22,875 nucleotides of DNA, from positions 1 to 22,875 of the forward strand of contig CAZPCZ010000016.1 in NCBI GenBank assembly GCA_964585225.1. The letters run 5' to 3'. The position numbers were made by a program, and so were the translations under genes. The DNA comes from CAZPCZ01 sp964585225. Lineage in GTDB: Bacteria > Patescibacteriota > Patescibacteriia > JACPHY01. Shown here piece by piece: positions 15,506 through 22,875 of this stretch. The notes under the pieces were generated by a model. The model was not told the origin of the DNA. It saw only the letters and a program-made list of their open reading frames with translations, and made no database searches. How positions within the stretch are numbered: position 1 is the stretch's first letter; the number at the start of each line of letters is the position of its first letter.

Positions 15506-16906
15506 ATGGGCCTCCTTCGTCACGAATTGGGGAAGCAAAAGCGCCACATTCCCATTCGTCAGCTCATTGCACGGGCAGGACGTGCGATCGCCGCGCTGAA
15601 GCCCTGTTTCATGATGAGTCCGCTCTCGGTTGCCCAGTATCTCGATCCGAAGACCGATCCGTTTGATTTGCTCGTCATGGACGAGGCGTCACAGCTCAAG
15701 CCAGAGGAGGCCCTCGGAGCAATTGCGCGAGCTCGGCAGGTGATTGTGGTGGGGGACCCGAAGCAACTTCCCCCCACGAATTTCTTCGACCGGATGGGAG
15801 AGGATGTGGACGATCCTGACGAGGCTGGGGCGCTGGACGGAACGGAATCCATTCTCGACGTATTCCAACAGGCGTACCCGCCCATGCACCAGTTGCGGTG
15901 GCACTACCGCAGCAAGCACGAGAGCCTGATTGCCTTTTCCAATCACCAATTCTACTCGAGCCGCCTGATCCTGCCCCCTTCCGTTGATCGCGCTTCATCC
16001 GACTGCGGGATCGAATTTCAATACGTGGAAAATGGAACATACGTTGATCGAAAGAACACGGCGGAGGCGGAGAGGGTGGTTGAGCTGATTCTAGAGCATG
16101 CGCGCAAGCATCCGAATGAGACCTTGGGCGTGGTGACACTCAACATTCCCCAGCGTGAGCACCTCGAAACGCTGCTTGACGATCGCTGCCGAACCAGCCA
16201 GGAACTTGCCTCGGCGCTCGAATCTATCAAGGAGCAATCGCACGAGCCGTTCTTCGTGAAAAACCTCGAGAACGTTCAGGGGGATGAGCGTGACGCCATC
16301 ATCATTTCATGCACCTATGGCCGTGATCCGAAAAGCGGGAAAGTGTACCAGCGGTTTGGGCCGCTCAATCAGGAGACCGGATGGCGTCGACTCAATGTCT
16401 TGGTGACTCGCGCCCGAAGGCGGATTACCGTCGTGAGCTCGATGGTTCCCTCTGACATCGTCGCGGATTCACGCGGCGCGCGGTCACTGCGTGATTACCT
16501 CGAGTATGCACGAACGGGGAAGTTGGTGGAGGAAGGCAAGCGAACAGGCCGGGGGCCCGATTCGGAGTTCGAACTTCTGGTTGCCGATGCGATTCGCGCA
16601 GCGGGCTATGACTGCGAGTGCCAGGTTGGCGTGTGCGGGTTCTTCATCGATTTGGGCGTTTATCACCGGGACAGGCCGGATCGGTTCATTCTCGGCGTTG
16701 AATGCGATGGCGCAAGCTATCACTCGTCCATTTCAGCGCGGGATCGGGACAAGATGCGCCAGGAGATTCTCGAGGCGCGGGGCTGGGCCATTCACCGGGT
16801 GTGGTCAACGGACTGGTGGACAACCCGTCAGCGCGAGGTGGAGCGGCTTCTGAGCGCGATTCAGTCCGCGGATCGCCAGAGTCGGGTGCTGCCACGGGCG
16901 AATTGA
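15506..16906 (+). pseudogene. DUF4011-type helicase, C-terminal fragment with Vsr/MTES_1575-like nuclease domain
   Basis: The 466-residue fragment holds the back half of the same helicase. Motif II is DEAS at 59-62, motif III GDPKQLPP at 83-90, motif IV RWHYRSKHES at 131-140, motif V NVQGDERD at 256-263 and motif VI LNVLVTRARRR at 296-306. A PD-(D/E)xK nuclease of the MTES_1575/Vsr type follows: DSEFE at 352-356, FIDLGV at 380-385, GVECDG at 397-402, and later HRVWSTDWW. Walker A (GxGKT/S) is missing because the sequence in between is deleted. The frame is open from before 15430, in a different phase from the N-terminal fragment, with the junction at about 15410-15430. The nuclease domain is intact and could still be made from the ATG at 15506. 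mrr follows 18 bp later. Confidence 0.85.
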
Positions 16907-16924
16907 CGAACGAAGGAGCGAATC

Positions 16925-17833
16925 ATGGCGGTCCCCAGCTACGATAGGTTCATAGAGCCATTGCTTCGGTATCTTGCTGGCCGTCCCGAAGGGGTGCGGA
17001 CAGGCGACACGTACGAGTCTCTCGCGAAGCAATTCGGCCTCGGTGAGGGCGATCGTGAGCAGCTTTTGCCCAGCGGATCGCAGTCCGTCTATCAGAATCG
17101 GATCGGCTGGGCGCATGATCGGCTCAAGCGCGCCGGGCTCTCTACGAGTCCGCGCCGGGGGTTCTGGGTGATGACGCCGAAGGGATCTTCCTATATCTCT
17201 GCTCACCCGCAGCCGTTTTCGCAACAGGAACTGTCCGACATTTGGCGTGTAGCGAGAATTTCAGTCGGCAATGGCAGCGAGCCGACTCAACACGTAGCGC
17301 CCGATGTGCCGGTCCTACCCCAGGGTCCGGAGGAACTGATTGCCGACGCGCTGGAGGACTTGCGCGAAAGCGTTGTCCATGACCTGCTCGATCGAATCTC
17401 CCGAATGCATCCCACGGCCTTCGAACGGCTCGTTCTTGAGCTGTTGCATGCAATGGGATACGGCACGAGTCGTGACGATCTCCAGCATGTTGGTCGCTCT
17501 GGGGACGGGGGGATCGACGGCGTGATCTCACTCGACAGGCTTGGCCTGGAGCGGGTCTACGTACAGGCGAAGCGCTGGCAAGCGTCAATCAGTTCGGAAC
17601 AGGTCCGCGGCTTCATGGGTGCTCTCCAACTCCAAGGCGCCAGCAAGGGAGTATTCATGACGACGAGTTCCTTTACCAAGGATGCCCGCGAGGCGTCCTC
17701 TCGAGCGCGTGGAAGTATCGTACTGATCGACGGGGCCAGACTGGCGACCCTGCTGGTCGACCATGGCGTCGCGGTCAGCCACAAGACGCTAAGAATTCCG
17801 AAGGTGGATGGGGATTACTTCGAAGATGCCTGA
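16925..17833 (+). CDS. mrr: Mrr-type modification-dependent restriction endonuclease
   Basis: Mrr enzymes cut DNA carrying foreign methylation. The 302-residue protein matches the family length (E. coli Mrr is 304). The N-terminal winged-helix domain (YDRFIEPLLRYLAGR to WVMTPKGSSYI) covers about residues 6-92. The nuclease domain shows FERLVLELLHAMGYG at 166-180, GDGGIDGVI at 193-201 with catalytic Asp198, and VQAKRW at 213-218 with Gln214 and Lys216 (the QxK form of PD-(D/E)xK). AAGGAG lies 7 nt before the ATG. It follows the helicase fragment closely on the same strand, so the two once formed an operon. All key residues are present and the gene looks functional. Possible conflict with a methylating BREX system nearby is worth noting. 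Confidence 0.92.
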   Translation: MAVPSYDRFIEPLLRYLAGRPEGVRTGDTYESLAKQFGLGEGDREQLLPSGSQSVYQNRIGWAHDRLKRAGLSTSPRRGFWVMTPKGSSYISAHPQPFSQQELSDIWRVARISVGNGSEPTQHVAPDVPVLPQGPEELIADALEDLRESVVHDLLDRISRMHPTAFERLVLELLHAMGYGTSRDDLQHVGRSGDGGIDGVISLDRLGLERVYVQAKRWQASISSEQVRGFMGALQLQGASKGVFMTTSSFTKDAREASSRARGSIVLIDGARLATLLVDHGVAVSHKTLRIPKVDGDYFEDA

Positions 17834-17902
17834 TTCTGGTTTACAAGTATCTGTCTTGTCCTTAATTATTCATTATTCCCGCTCTTCCAGCCGTCCGTCG
17901 AT

Positions 17903-19351
17903 TTACGACACCACCTCCCAGTGCCCTCCCTTGTCGGACCCGACGCGCTTGAGGCGGCCTTCGTCCTTCAGACGCTTGATTATTTTCTCGATGCCCGCGC
18001 GACTGAACCTGAGCGCCTCCGCCATTTCCTCGATGGTGATCGTCGGAGATTTTCCGATCAACCTCAAAGTTTTCTCCCTACTTTTCTCCTTACTTTCCTC
18101 CCTACTTTTCTCCTTACCTTTTTCCGAACCCGTCGCTCCCGCTTCTTCAACCCCGGCCGGGACGATGGGGGCGCGGAACGTGACGACTACCCACCCATCC
18201 CGCTCCTCGAACGACGGAGGAGCGATTCCGTGCGCCTTGCATTCCGCGATCACCCGGTTCGTTCCCCGCCCCCAAACCTCCACAGCCCCTGTCCGGTGAA
18301 AGGCCTCGGCGATGAACGGATTTCGAAGCTCCGACCGGTGGGATCTTGAGAGCTGCTCCACCGTCACGCCGAAGGGCAGGCGGCCATAACTCCGGATTTC
18401 GATCCTGTCGTCGAAGACCACGATCGCCACATGTCCGCCGTAATGCGAATAGTCGCGATGCATGACGGCGTTGAGCAGGATCTCTCGAAGCGCCCCAAGC
18501 GGAATGGGAAAGCGATCCTCGCGGAAAATCTTGCCCTCCGGAAATCGCGCTCCGAGAGGCATGGTCCGCTCCAGGAACGCCATCCCTTCGCGCACCATGG
18601 CGAAGGCGTTCATGCGCTCCTGCCGGTTGTCCACGATCTCGCCTGTGATCTCGGTGCCGCGGAAACGGCCCATCTTGAGCTGGCACTGCGGATAACCCGA
18701 GATGAACTGCTTTCCGTAAAGCACTTGCGCCGCCTGAGTTAGAACCCCGTTCACGCGAAGACCGAGGCGGTCGAGAATCTCTCCGATGTCCCGCCCCGTG
18801 GCGGGCGAAATGCGATTCTGCTGGATGGCGAGCTCGCGGGTCCGAAGGATCTCCCTCCGATCCAGGTCTTTCAGCGTAAGCCCCTCCGCCGGTTGGTTTT
18901 CCCACCGACGCAAGGCATGGCCGCGCTCCAACAGGAGTTTCTCGTACGTCTCCTGTGACATCTTGCGGGTGGTGCTGCCGACCCGCTCATAGGGACGGCC
19001 TTCATAGGTAAAGGGGAAGGAGTCCGACGTTCCTTTTACGCGAAGGATGAGAATGTCCCGCTTCTCGGCGACGGCAAGCCTATCCACCGGCAGGTTGACG
19101 GGCGGTTCGAACTTGTCGAGGGCCTGGGCGATCTCGCGGAGCGTCTTGTCTGAAACCTCCTGCCCTTCGGCAGTGCCGTCGGCTCGTACACCGAAGAGAA
19201 CCAAGCCGCCGGAGCCGTTCAAAAAGGCGCAGAGCGTTTGCAGGGCTTCCCTGAGTTCCGCTGTCGAGCGCTTGAACTCAAGAGCCGTCCCTTCTCCTTG
19301 TTTCAGGAGGGGGAGGAGTTCTTTCTCGTTTGTGGGGACCTTCGGGATCAC
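17903..19351 (-). CDS. AlbA_2-domain protein with HATPase-like domain and C-terminal winged helix
   Basis: The 482-residue protein belongs to the ATP-binding AlbA_2 (Schlafen-like) family, often annotated as a transcriptional regulator or RecG-like. The AlbA_2 domain occupies about residues 15-140 (GEGTALEFKRS, LCAFLNGSGGLVLFGVRADG). A HATPase_c_4-like domain is at about 284-395 (PLGALREILLNAVMHRDYS, then FDDRIEIRSYGRLP and GRGTNRVI). A lysine/glutamate-rich linker at 409-428 is encoded by a 24-bp tandem repeat. A C-terminal winged helix follows at 429-482 (EEMAEALRFSRAGIEKIIKR). Translation starts at a GTG with only a weak AGAGG upstream. Such proteins occur in defence islands and mobile DNA, with nucleic-acid-binding or nuclease roles proposed for the AlbA_2 part. 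No neighbour is clearly co-transcribed. Confidence 0.85.
   Translation of the reverse strand: MIPKVPTNEKELLPLLKQGEGTALEFKRSTAELREALQTLCAFLNGSGGLVLFGVRADGTAEGQEVSDKTLREIAQALDKFEPPVNLPVDRLAVAEKRDILILRVKGTSDSFPFTYEGRPYERVGSTTRKMSQETYEKLLLERGHALRRWENQPAEGLTLKDLDRREILRTRELAIQQNRISPATGRDIGEILDRLGLRVNGVLTQAAQVLYGKQFISGYPQCQLKMGRFRGTEITGEIVDNRQERMNAFAMVREGMAFLERTMPLGARFPEGKIFREDRFPIPLGALREILLNAVMHRDYSHYGGHVAIVVFDDRIEIRSYGRLPFGVTVEQLSRSHRSELRNPFIAEAFHRTGAVEVWGRGTNRVIAECKAHGIAPPSFEERDGWVVVTFRAPIVPAGVEEAGATGSEKGKEKSREESKEKSREKTLRLIGKSPTITIEEMAEALRFSRAGIEKIIKRLKDEGRLKRVGSDKGGHWEVVS
18068..18115. repeat. 24-bp tandem repeat, two copies, inside the AlbA_2 gene
   Basis: Units 18068-18091 and 18092-18115 match at 22 of 24 bases. 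On the coding strand each encodes eight residues (KEKSREES and KEKSREKT). Further partial copies flank them. Copy-number change would keep the frame and alter linker length between the HATPase-like and winged-helix domains. Confidence 0.8.
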
Positions 19352-19433
19352 GGTGGCCTCTGCCGTAAGAGTTGCTCAGTATACGAAATGTCGGGCCCAT
19401 GCCAAATCATCCATCCGCGTTCGTGCGCCACGT

Positions 19434-20411
19434 CTACCTTCCTCCCAAATACCACCGTCGATGGTCTCTCCGATCCCGACTATGGCCCAGTCGTTCGATG
19501 ACGTCTCCGGCCGCTCGATCAGATGCCGTTCGCGGTGCAAGACCTGCGGCACTATAACCCGCGTACGCCGTGACATGGGCCTCCTGCGCCGCAGCGCGGC
19601 GGGCGCCGTGAGTGCCGGTGGCGTAACCGCCGGCGGCCGTGATGGCGCGGGCATAAGCGCACTGATAGCCGCGCAGATCGGCGAGAGGGCCGGGATTGTG
19701 CTTGAACCACGCGCCGAGTTGCGAGTAAACGTGCGGCGAGACATCGAAGACGTCGCAGCGGCCACCTTTGCCGATGATCGTGATTCGACTGCCGTCCAGG
19801 AGCGATGCCGACGTGAAGCGCTCCGTCGCCGAGATGCCACGCGCCATCGTCTCCTTCTGGATGAGCGCCGCGAGATGGTAGGCGCGGGGTTCGCCGGTGC
19901 GGTCGAAGTGGCGGGCGTCCCACACGCGCAGAATCTCGATCATTCGGTCGCGGACTGCGGTGGTCGGGGTCATGCGCGACGGGCCGCGCAGTTCGCCGGC
20001 GCGTGCAAGTGCGCTCACCTTGCGCGCGTAGCGCTCGGCCAGGTTTGCGAAACTCCGCGTCTGGCCGGTCAGGGCCCCGTATTTCGAGAGGGCGCTCCCG
20101 TACTGCTTCAGCGTCTTCACCGCCAGCCCGTTCGTGATCGCCTTGTCCATGAACGCGCCAAACTCGCGCTTACCGAGGTCTTTGAGGCACTGCGCGTTCG
20201 GACAGGAGTCGATGAATCGGCCGAGGATCTTCTCGTACGTGTGCAACGTGTTCGCCGAGAAGATCAGGTTCCGCGTGCAGTGGTTGACGTCGCCATGCGC
20301 GCGGATGCCCTCCATCTTGAGCTCGTGTTTCGTCTCGCCCTCCGCGCGCAGTTCGTGCCACCGTTCGAACGCGCGCCCGAGCCGATCGTGCAGCTCGTTC
20401 TTGAGACTCAA
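19434..20411 (-). CDS. Tyrosine recombinase of mobile module 2
   Basis: This 325-residue protein is a distant paralogue of the recombinase at 9496-10482, alike in length, N-terminal arm (KHELKMEGIRAHGD) and catalytic core. The catalytic residues are Arg191 (in MARGISATE), Lys215 (IGKGGRC), His268 and Arg271 (THGARR), His310 (LGHSRD) and nucleophile Tyr321. All are present, so it may be active although its companion serine recombinase is broken. The start is taken as the TTG at 20411, because AGGAGG lies 4 nt upstream and the sequence then begins like its paralogue (SLKNELHDRL). A GTG at 20438 would add nine residues encoded across the ribosome site. The order with the serine recombinase and hairpin-rich spacer repeats that of module 1. 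Confidence 0.86.
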   Translation of the reverse strand: MSLKNELHDRLGRAFERWHELRAEGETKHELKMEGIRAHGDVNHCTRNLIFSANTLHTYEKILGRFIDSCPNAQCLKDLGKREFGAFMDKAITNGLAVKTLKQYGSALSKYGALTGQTRSFANLAERYARKVSALARAGELRGPSRMTPTTAVRDRMIEILRVWDARHFDRTGEPRAYHLAALIQKETMARGISATERFTSASLLDGSRITIIGKGGRCDVFDVSPHVYSQLGAWFKHNPGPLADLRGYQCAYARAITAAGGYATGTHGARRAAAQEAHVTAYAGYSAAGLAPRTASDRAAGDVIERLGHSRDRRDHRRWYLGGR

Positions 20412-20545
20412 GCGTCCTCCTGGAGTATCTCTGTGCACAACTTCAACCGGTGCCTTCGTTTTTCGCGTGGAATCGAATGTTCAGCACGGAATCGCTTCCG
20501 CGATTCTGGAAAGACAGCGAATTTCGGCTCGCTGCTGGCCGTTGG

Positions 20546-20584
20546 GCGCGTCAGGAAACTGGCTGGGCGCCGTTTCCTGCGCGC
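20546..20584 (-). repeat. 16-bp hairpin with two single-base bulges, homologous to 10682-10720
   Basis: The left arm (20546-20563) pairs with the right arm (20569-20584) at all 16 positions, apart from two unpaired T residues in the left arm (20551 and 20560). The loop is TGGGC. The core CAGGAAACGGC is the same as in the module 1 hairpin although the flanks have diverged. Confidence 0.7.
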
Positions 20585-20626
20585 TCGTCGCTCCCTCGAG
20601 GCCCGCGCGGGACCCCGCATTCGTGA

Positions 20627-20649
20627 CCGAGCCCGAGAGCGGGGCTCGG
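20627..20649. repeat. 8-bp perfect hairpin CCGAGCCC/GGGCTCGG
   Basis: Arms 20627-20634 and 20642-20649 pair perfectly around a 7-nt loop (GAGAGCG). It belongs to the cluster of stems in the module 2 spacer. Confidence 0.55.
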
Positions 20650-20787
20650 GGCGGAAGTCCGACAGGGACAAGAGTCCCTCCCGGAGCACCTTGGCCTCCC
20701 GCCGATCGACCGAACGGATCTATGCTCATTCGCCACCCATTCGCCTGGACGACGCACCCCGTGGGGCGCGCCGCCCGTCGCACGCGA

Positions 20788-20807
20788 ACGACCGAAGCAT
20801 CGGTCGT
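20788..20807. repeat. 8-bp perfect hairpin ACGACCGA/TCGGTCGT
   Basis: Arms 20788-20795 and 20800-20807 pair perfectly around AGCA. It belongs to the cluster of stems in the module 2 spacer. Confidence 0.55.
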
Positions 20808-21056
20808 CCGCGCCGAAGCTGGGTGACTACGGATGCCGGGACGCCTCGGTTCCGCCGGTTCCCGTCCGCACCTGCGCTCGTACTCGGCCACGAATCGGCG
20901 TCCGTGCGCCGCGAGTCGCGAGGTTCCGGGAACCCGATGGCCTGGTTCATGCGACTTGAAGCCTTCGCATCAAGCCGCGCTCCGACCCCAACCATGTCTC
21001 GGGAGGGGTCCGCGTGGGAAAGGGAAAGAGGGAAAGGGATGCGAAATATTTCTATG

Positions 21057-21110
21057 GGCCAGAAGGCCCCGGGGCTCTCCGCCATGTGTGGAGGCGCCCC
21101 GGGTCTGGCC
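21057..21110 (-). repeat. Large two-part hairpin after the module 2 boxA-like site
   Basis: GGCCAGA (21057-21063) pairs with TCTGGCC (21104-21110). After a 4-nt bulge, CCCGGGGC (21068-21075) pairs with GCCCCGGG (21096-21103). That makes 15 base pairs in a nearly continuous stem close behind the boxA-like site. Confidence 0.6.
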
Positions 21111-21139
21111 GATTCGAGCATCGACCCGTCGGTCGTCCG

Positions 21140-21152
21140 ATTGTCAAAGAGC
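21140..21152 (-). promoter_or_regulatory. boxA-like antitermination site, module 2
   Basis: The minus strand reads GCTCTTTGACAAT, one base from the E. coli rRNA boxA (GCTCTTTAACAAT) and in the form seen in many rRNA leaders. It sits about 50 bp after the end of the serine recombinase remnant, at the head of the hairpin-rich stretch, as in module 1. Confidence 0.55.
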
Positions 21153-21202
21153 CTACGCCGTCCCAGCGTCCCGGGCGATCCGGGACGCGGAGACGAAGCA
21201 GT

Positions 21203-22200
21203 TCATGTGGGCGATTGTTCAGGGGGCGGAATGCGCTGGATGTCGGATGGGCCGAAGGTGAGTGCTACTTTCTGTCCGACGCGGAACGGGCCCCCGCTAC
21301 CATTTGTTCGGAAACTGGGGGTCCCTTCACCGGGGCCCCCATTTCGTTTCGGCAGCGGGAATACCTCGAGCGTGCCCTTCACGAACACCGACCGCTCGCG
21401 CGCGCCGACCTTCTTGCGCTCGAAGCGCAGCACGATCCGATCCACGATCCTGGCGAGCGCCGCCTTCCTGTCCTCGGATGAGAGCTCGTCGAACTTGCTC
21501 AGGTCGCGGAGCCATCCGACGATCTCGTCGATCATGGGTTGGCGAATGGCGGAGGCCTCCGCGATCTCGGCCTTCAACAGCTGATACTCGTCTTCCATCC
21601 CGATCTTGGCCCGATCGCGCGCGTCGAGTCGTTCGAGCACCGTGAGCTTCTCGCGGAGCTGCGCGAGATTCTTGCGCGGCCTCGGGCCGGAAACGCCGTG
21701 AATGGCCTCGAGCTTCGACCGGAGGACCTGGGCGAGCATTCCCCGGAGCGTGTCGTGAGAAATCTGCTCGAGGACGGCGTGCTTCTGATGCGTCTCGATC
21801 GCCCAGACGGCGGGATTCTCGCCGCTTAGCGTCTTGTTCTCGGCGCAGTAGACGACGTCGGCGCCGGCCTTGAGCACGCGGTCGGCGTAGGTCGCGGCCT
21901 CGAAAACGTCGGCCCGCGTGTGCCGGGAGCGGTCGCCGGTCAGGATGAAGTTCCACGTACGCCCGGGAGCTTCCAGGTCTTTCATGAGATGCAAGAATCC
22001 TCCGCGATTGGCGTGGTCGTCGCCCGAGATCGCGTCGTCGACGTACTCGGTGACGATGGTGTAGCCGTGCTTCGCGGTATAGGCCTTAATCTCCTGGCGC
22101 TGCGGGGGGTGCTCTGTTCCTGCCGGTCGGTCGAGCGCCGGAGGACCATGGCCGCGGTCCGCTCCCGTTCCGTGAACATCTCTCGTGCGTTTCTCATCAT
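21203..22200 (-). pseudogene. Serine recombinase remnant of mobile module 2
   Basis: The gene begins MMRNAREMFTERERT and keeps the catalytic block VLRRSTDRQEQS. Within a run of six C (minus strand, 22109-22104) one base appears to be lost. Reading then continues coherently in the next frame (PQRQEIKAYTAKHGY, EYVDDAISGDDHA) up to LRGMLA. There about 310 codons are missing relative to the module 1 protein: most of the recombinase domain and the zinc ribbon. The coiled coil and C-terminus (EKLTVLERLDARDRAKIGM to PPPEQSPT) follow in frame and end at 21203. Without the DNA-binding middle it cannot act as a normal integrase. A resolvase-domain fragment of 263 codons (21203-21994) is still open. Confidence 0.85.
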
Positions 22201-22237
22201 GGTTCCCTTAACTTGGATGCCGGTCGACGCCAAAGCG

Positions 22238-22804
22238 TTAGGCGATCTTCCACTTTTTACGAATCGCGGCTTCCATCTTATCGGCCTCGTCTTTTCCGTA
22301 CAGCTCTTCCATCATGGCTACGAAATACTGGACCAGCCGTTTGGCCGGTTCGATGTGCGTCATCTCGTCGATGAAGCGCTTCAGGAAGAGGTCCTTGTCG
22401 AATCCGATCTTCGCGGCGACCTCCTTGATGTCCTCGATGTCCTTGTCGTAGAGCCGCACGATTTTCATGAACGCCCAGTCGTGCTTGTCGGGGACGAAGA
22501 TCCTCAGCTTCTTGAGGCCCCGACGGGCCAGACGCTTGAGCCGGCTCTCGTACTCGTACGGCGCTTCGAATACCGGAGTCCGTCCGATCGGGATTTCGAG
22601 ACCCGTCTCCTTCCGAGCCTTCTCGAAGGCCCCTTCGATGGGGGCCACGCTTGTTGCGGTGTCGACGTCGAGGGTGCTGCTCTCCGCTCCAAACGACAGC
22701 GCCGCCGCGGCGCCTCCGATGATCACAACGTCGAAGCGGTTCGACAGGTGCTTGTCGACGGCTCGCAGGAATCGCGCGATCTCGTCACCTCCGAACTGTT
22801 TCAT
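22238..22804 (-). CDS. DUF6036/AbiEii-like nucleotidyltransferase-fold protein
   Basis: The 188-residue product resembles small nucleotidyltransferase-fold proteins of the DUF6036/AbiEii group, which are often toxin-like partners in two-gene defence or toxin-antitoxin units. The signature is GGAAAALSFGAESSTLDVDT at about residues 31-50, meaning the GG loop and then the metal-binding Asp-x-Asp. The charged helical second half (KHDWAFMKIVRLYDKDIEDI and onwards) fits the family. The ATG at 22804 is preferred because it overlaps the stop of the upstream gene (ATGA) and gives a normal length; an upstream ATG at 22864 would run through that gene. The stop is 38 bp from the serine recombinase remnant, which may mark an insertion edge. 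Whether the enzyme is active is not clear. Confidence 0.75.
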   Translation of the reverse strand: MKQFGGDEIARFLRAVDKHLSNRFDVVIIGGAAAALSFGAESSTLDVDTATSVAPIEGAFEKARKETGLEIPIGRTPVFEAPYEYESRLKRLARRGLKKLRIFVPDKHDWAFMKIVRLYDKDIEDIKEVAAKIGFDKDLFLKRFIDEMTHIEPAKRLVQYFVAMMEELYGKDEADKMEAAIRKKWKIA

Positions 22805-22875
22805 ACGAATTTCCGGAAGAGCGACTCGAAGCTGTCCATGGGCATGTTCATCCGGAACAGCCACTCCTTCGCCGC
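22801..22875 (-). CDS. C-terminal end of the gene upstream of the DUF6036 gene (cut by window edge)
   Basis: Twenty-four codons and a stop are visible (WLFRMNMPMDSFESLFRKFV at the end). The stop overlaps the next start as ATGA, the mark of a coupled two-gene unit. In such pairs the first gene is commonly a small DNA-binding antitoxin-like protein, but the piece here is too short to identify. Confidence 0.55.
   Translation of the reverse strand, partial: AAKEWLFRMNMPMDSFESLFRKFV

Larger units (their letters stand above)
20412..21152 (-). ncRNA. Candidate long structured RNA or leader, module 2
   Basis: About 740 bases separate the serine recombinase remnant from the tyrosine recombinase, in the same place as 10483-10992. 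On the transcribed strand the stretch opens with a boxA-like site. Strong stems follow at 21057-21110, 20788-20807, 20627-20649 and 20546-20584, and AGGGAC-AAGA-GTCCCT lies near 20670. Short blocks shared with module 1 are GATCGGCGG, CAGGAAACGGC and CTGAACA. An open frame ends at the TGA of CTGAACA (20483-20481), as the module 1 frame does, so a fast-evolving small protein is the alternative. I favour RNA because of the stems and boxA. Function is unknown. Confidence 0.4.

Noticed and set aside
19047..21584. Plus-strand open frame of 845 codons
   Set aside because: It crosses three minus-strand genes and a spacer. Its composition is arginine/serine-rich and it has no domain; it is open by GC bias alone.
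1..22875. tRNA and rRNA genes
   Set aside because: No cloverleaf with a TTCGA-type T-loop and matching acceptor stem, and no rRNA core sequence, was recognised. Only the boxA-like leader motifs recall rRNA operons.

Overview
The window is a GC-rich stretch of a bacterial defence island with a large share of mobile-element sequence. High GC, GTG/TTG starts, strong Shine-Dalgarno sites and protein styles seen in Gemmatimonadota-, Acidobacteriota- or Deltaproteobacteria-like genomes suggest an environmental high-GC bacterium. No gene present fixes the taxon, so this is a loose inference.

Layout. (1) 1-7432, minus strand: the promoter-proximal part of a BREX phage-defence operon in the order brxA-brxB-brxC-pglX, tightly packed with overlapping or near-overlapping junctions. 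pglX runs off the left edge, so any pglZ, brxL or other partners lie outside. A near-consensus sigma70 promoter (TTGACA-17-TAATAT) drives it. (2) 7433-7597: a divergent control region with two inverted repeats. (3) 7598-9222, plus strand: an intact-looking hipB-hipA toxin-antitoxin pair. (4) 9496-13745, minus strand: mobile module 1, made of a sigma-factor-like gene, a small ORF, a large serine recombinase, a hairpin-rich non-coding stretch and a tyrosine recombinase. (5) 14680-17833, plus strand: a DUF4011-type helicase/nuclease gene broken by a large internal deletion, followed by a full-length Mrr restriction endonuclease. (6) 17903-19351, minus strand: an AlbA_2/HATPase-type regulator-like protein. 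(7) 19434-22200, minus strand: mobile module 2, in the same order as module 1 (serine recombinase, hairpin-rich non-coding stretch, tyrosine recombinase), but with a frameshifted and internally deleted serine recombinase. (8) 22238-22875, minus strand: a DUF6036-type nucleotidyltransferase-like gene overlapping the end of another gene cut by the right edge.

How the parts work together. BREX, HipBA, the helicase/Mrr pair and the nucleotidyltransferase pair are typical defence-island content. The two recombinase modules explain the mobility and the decay around them. The most interesting feature is shared by both modules. Just after the serine recombinase, on the transcribed strand, lies an rRNA-type boxA-like sequence (GCTCTTTGA-AAT). 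It is followed by about 500 to 740 nt rich in strong hairpins, including a homologous stem (CAGGAAACGGC type), and then by the tyrosine recombinase start. This looks like a long structured transcript protected from premature termination and carried by a two-recombinase mobile element. I do not recognise it as a described family.
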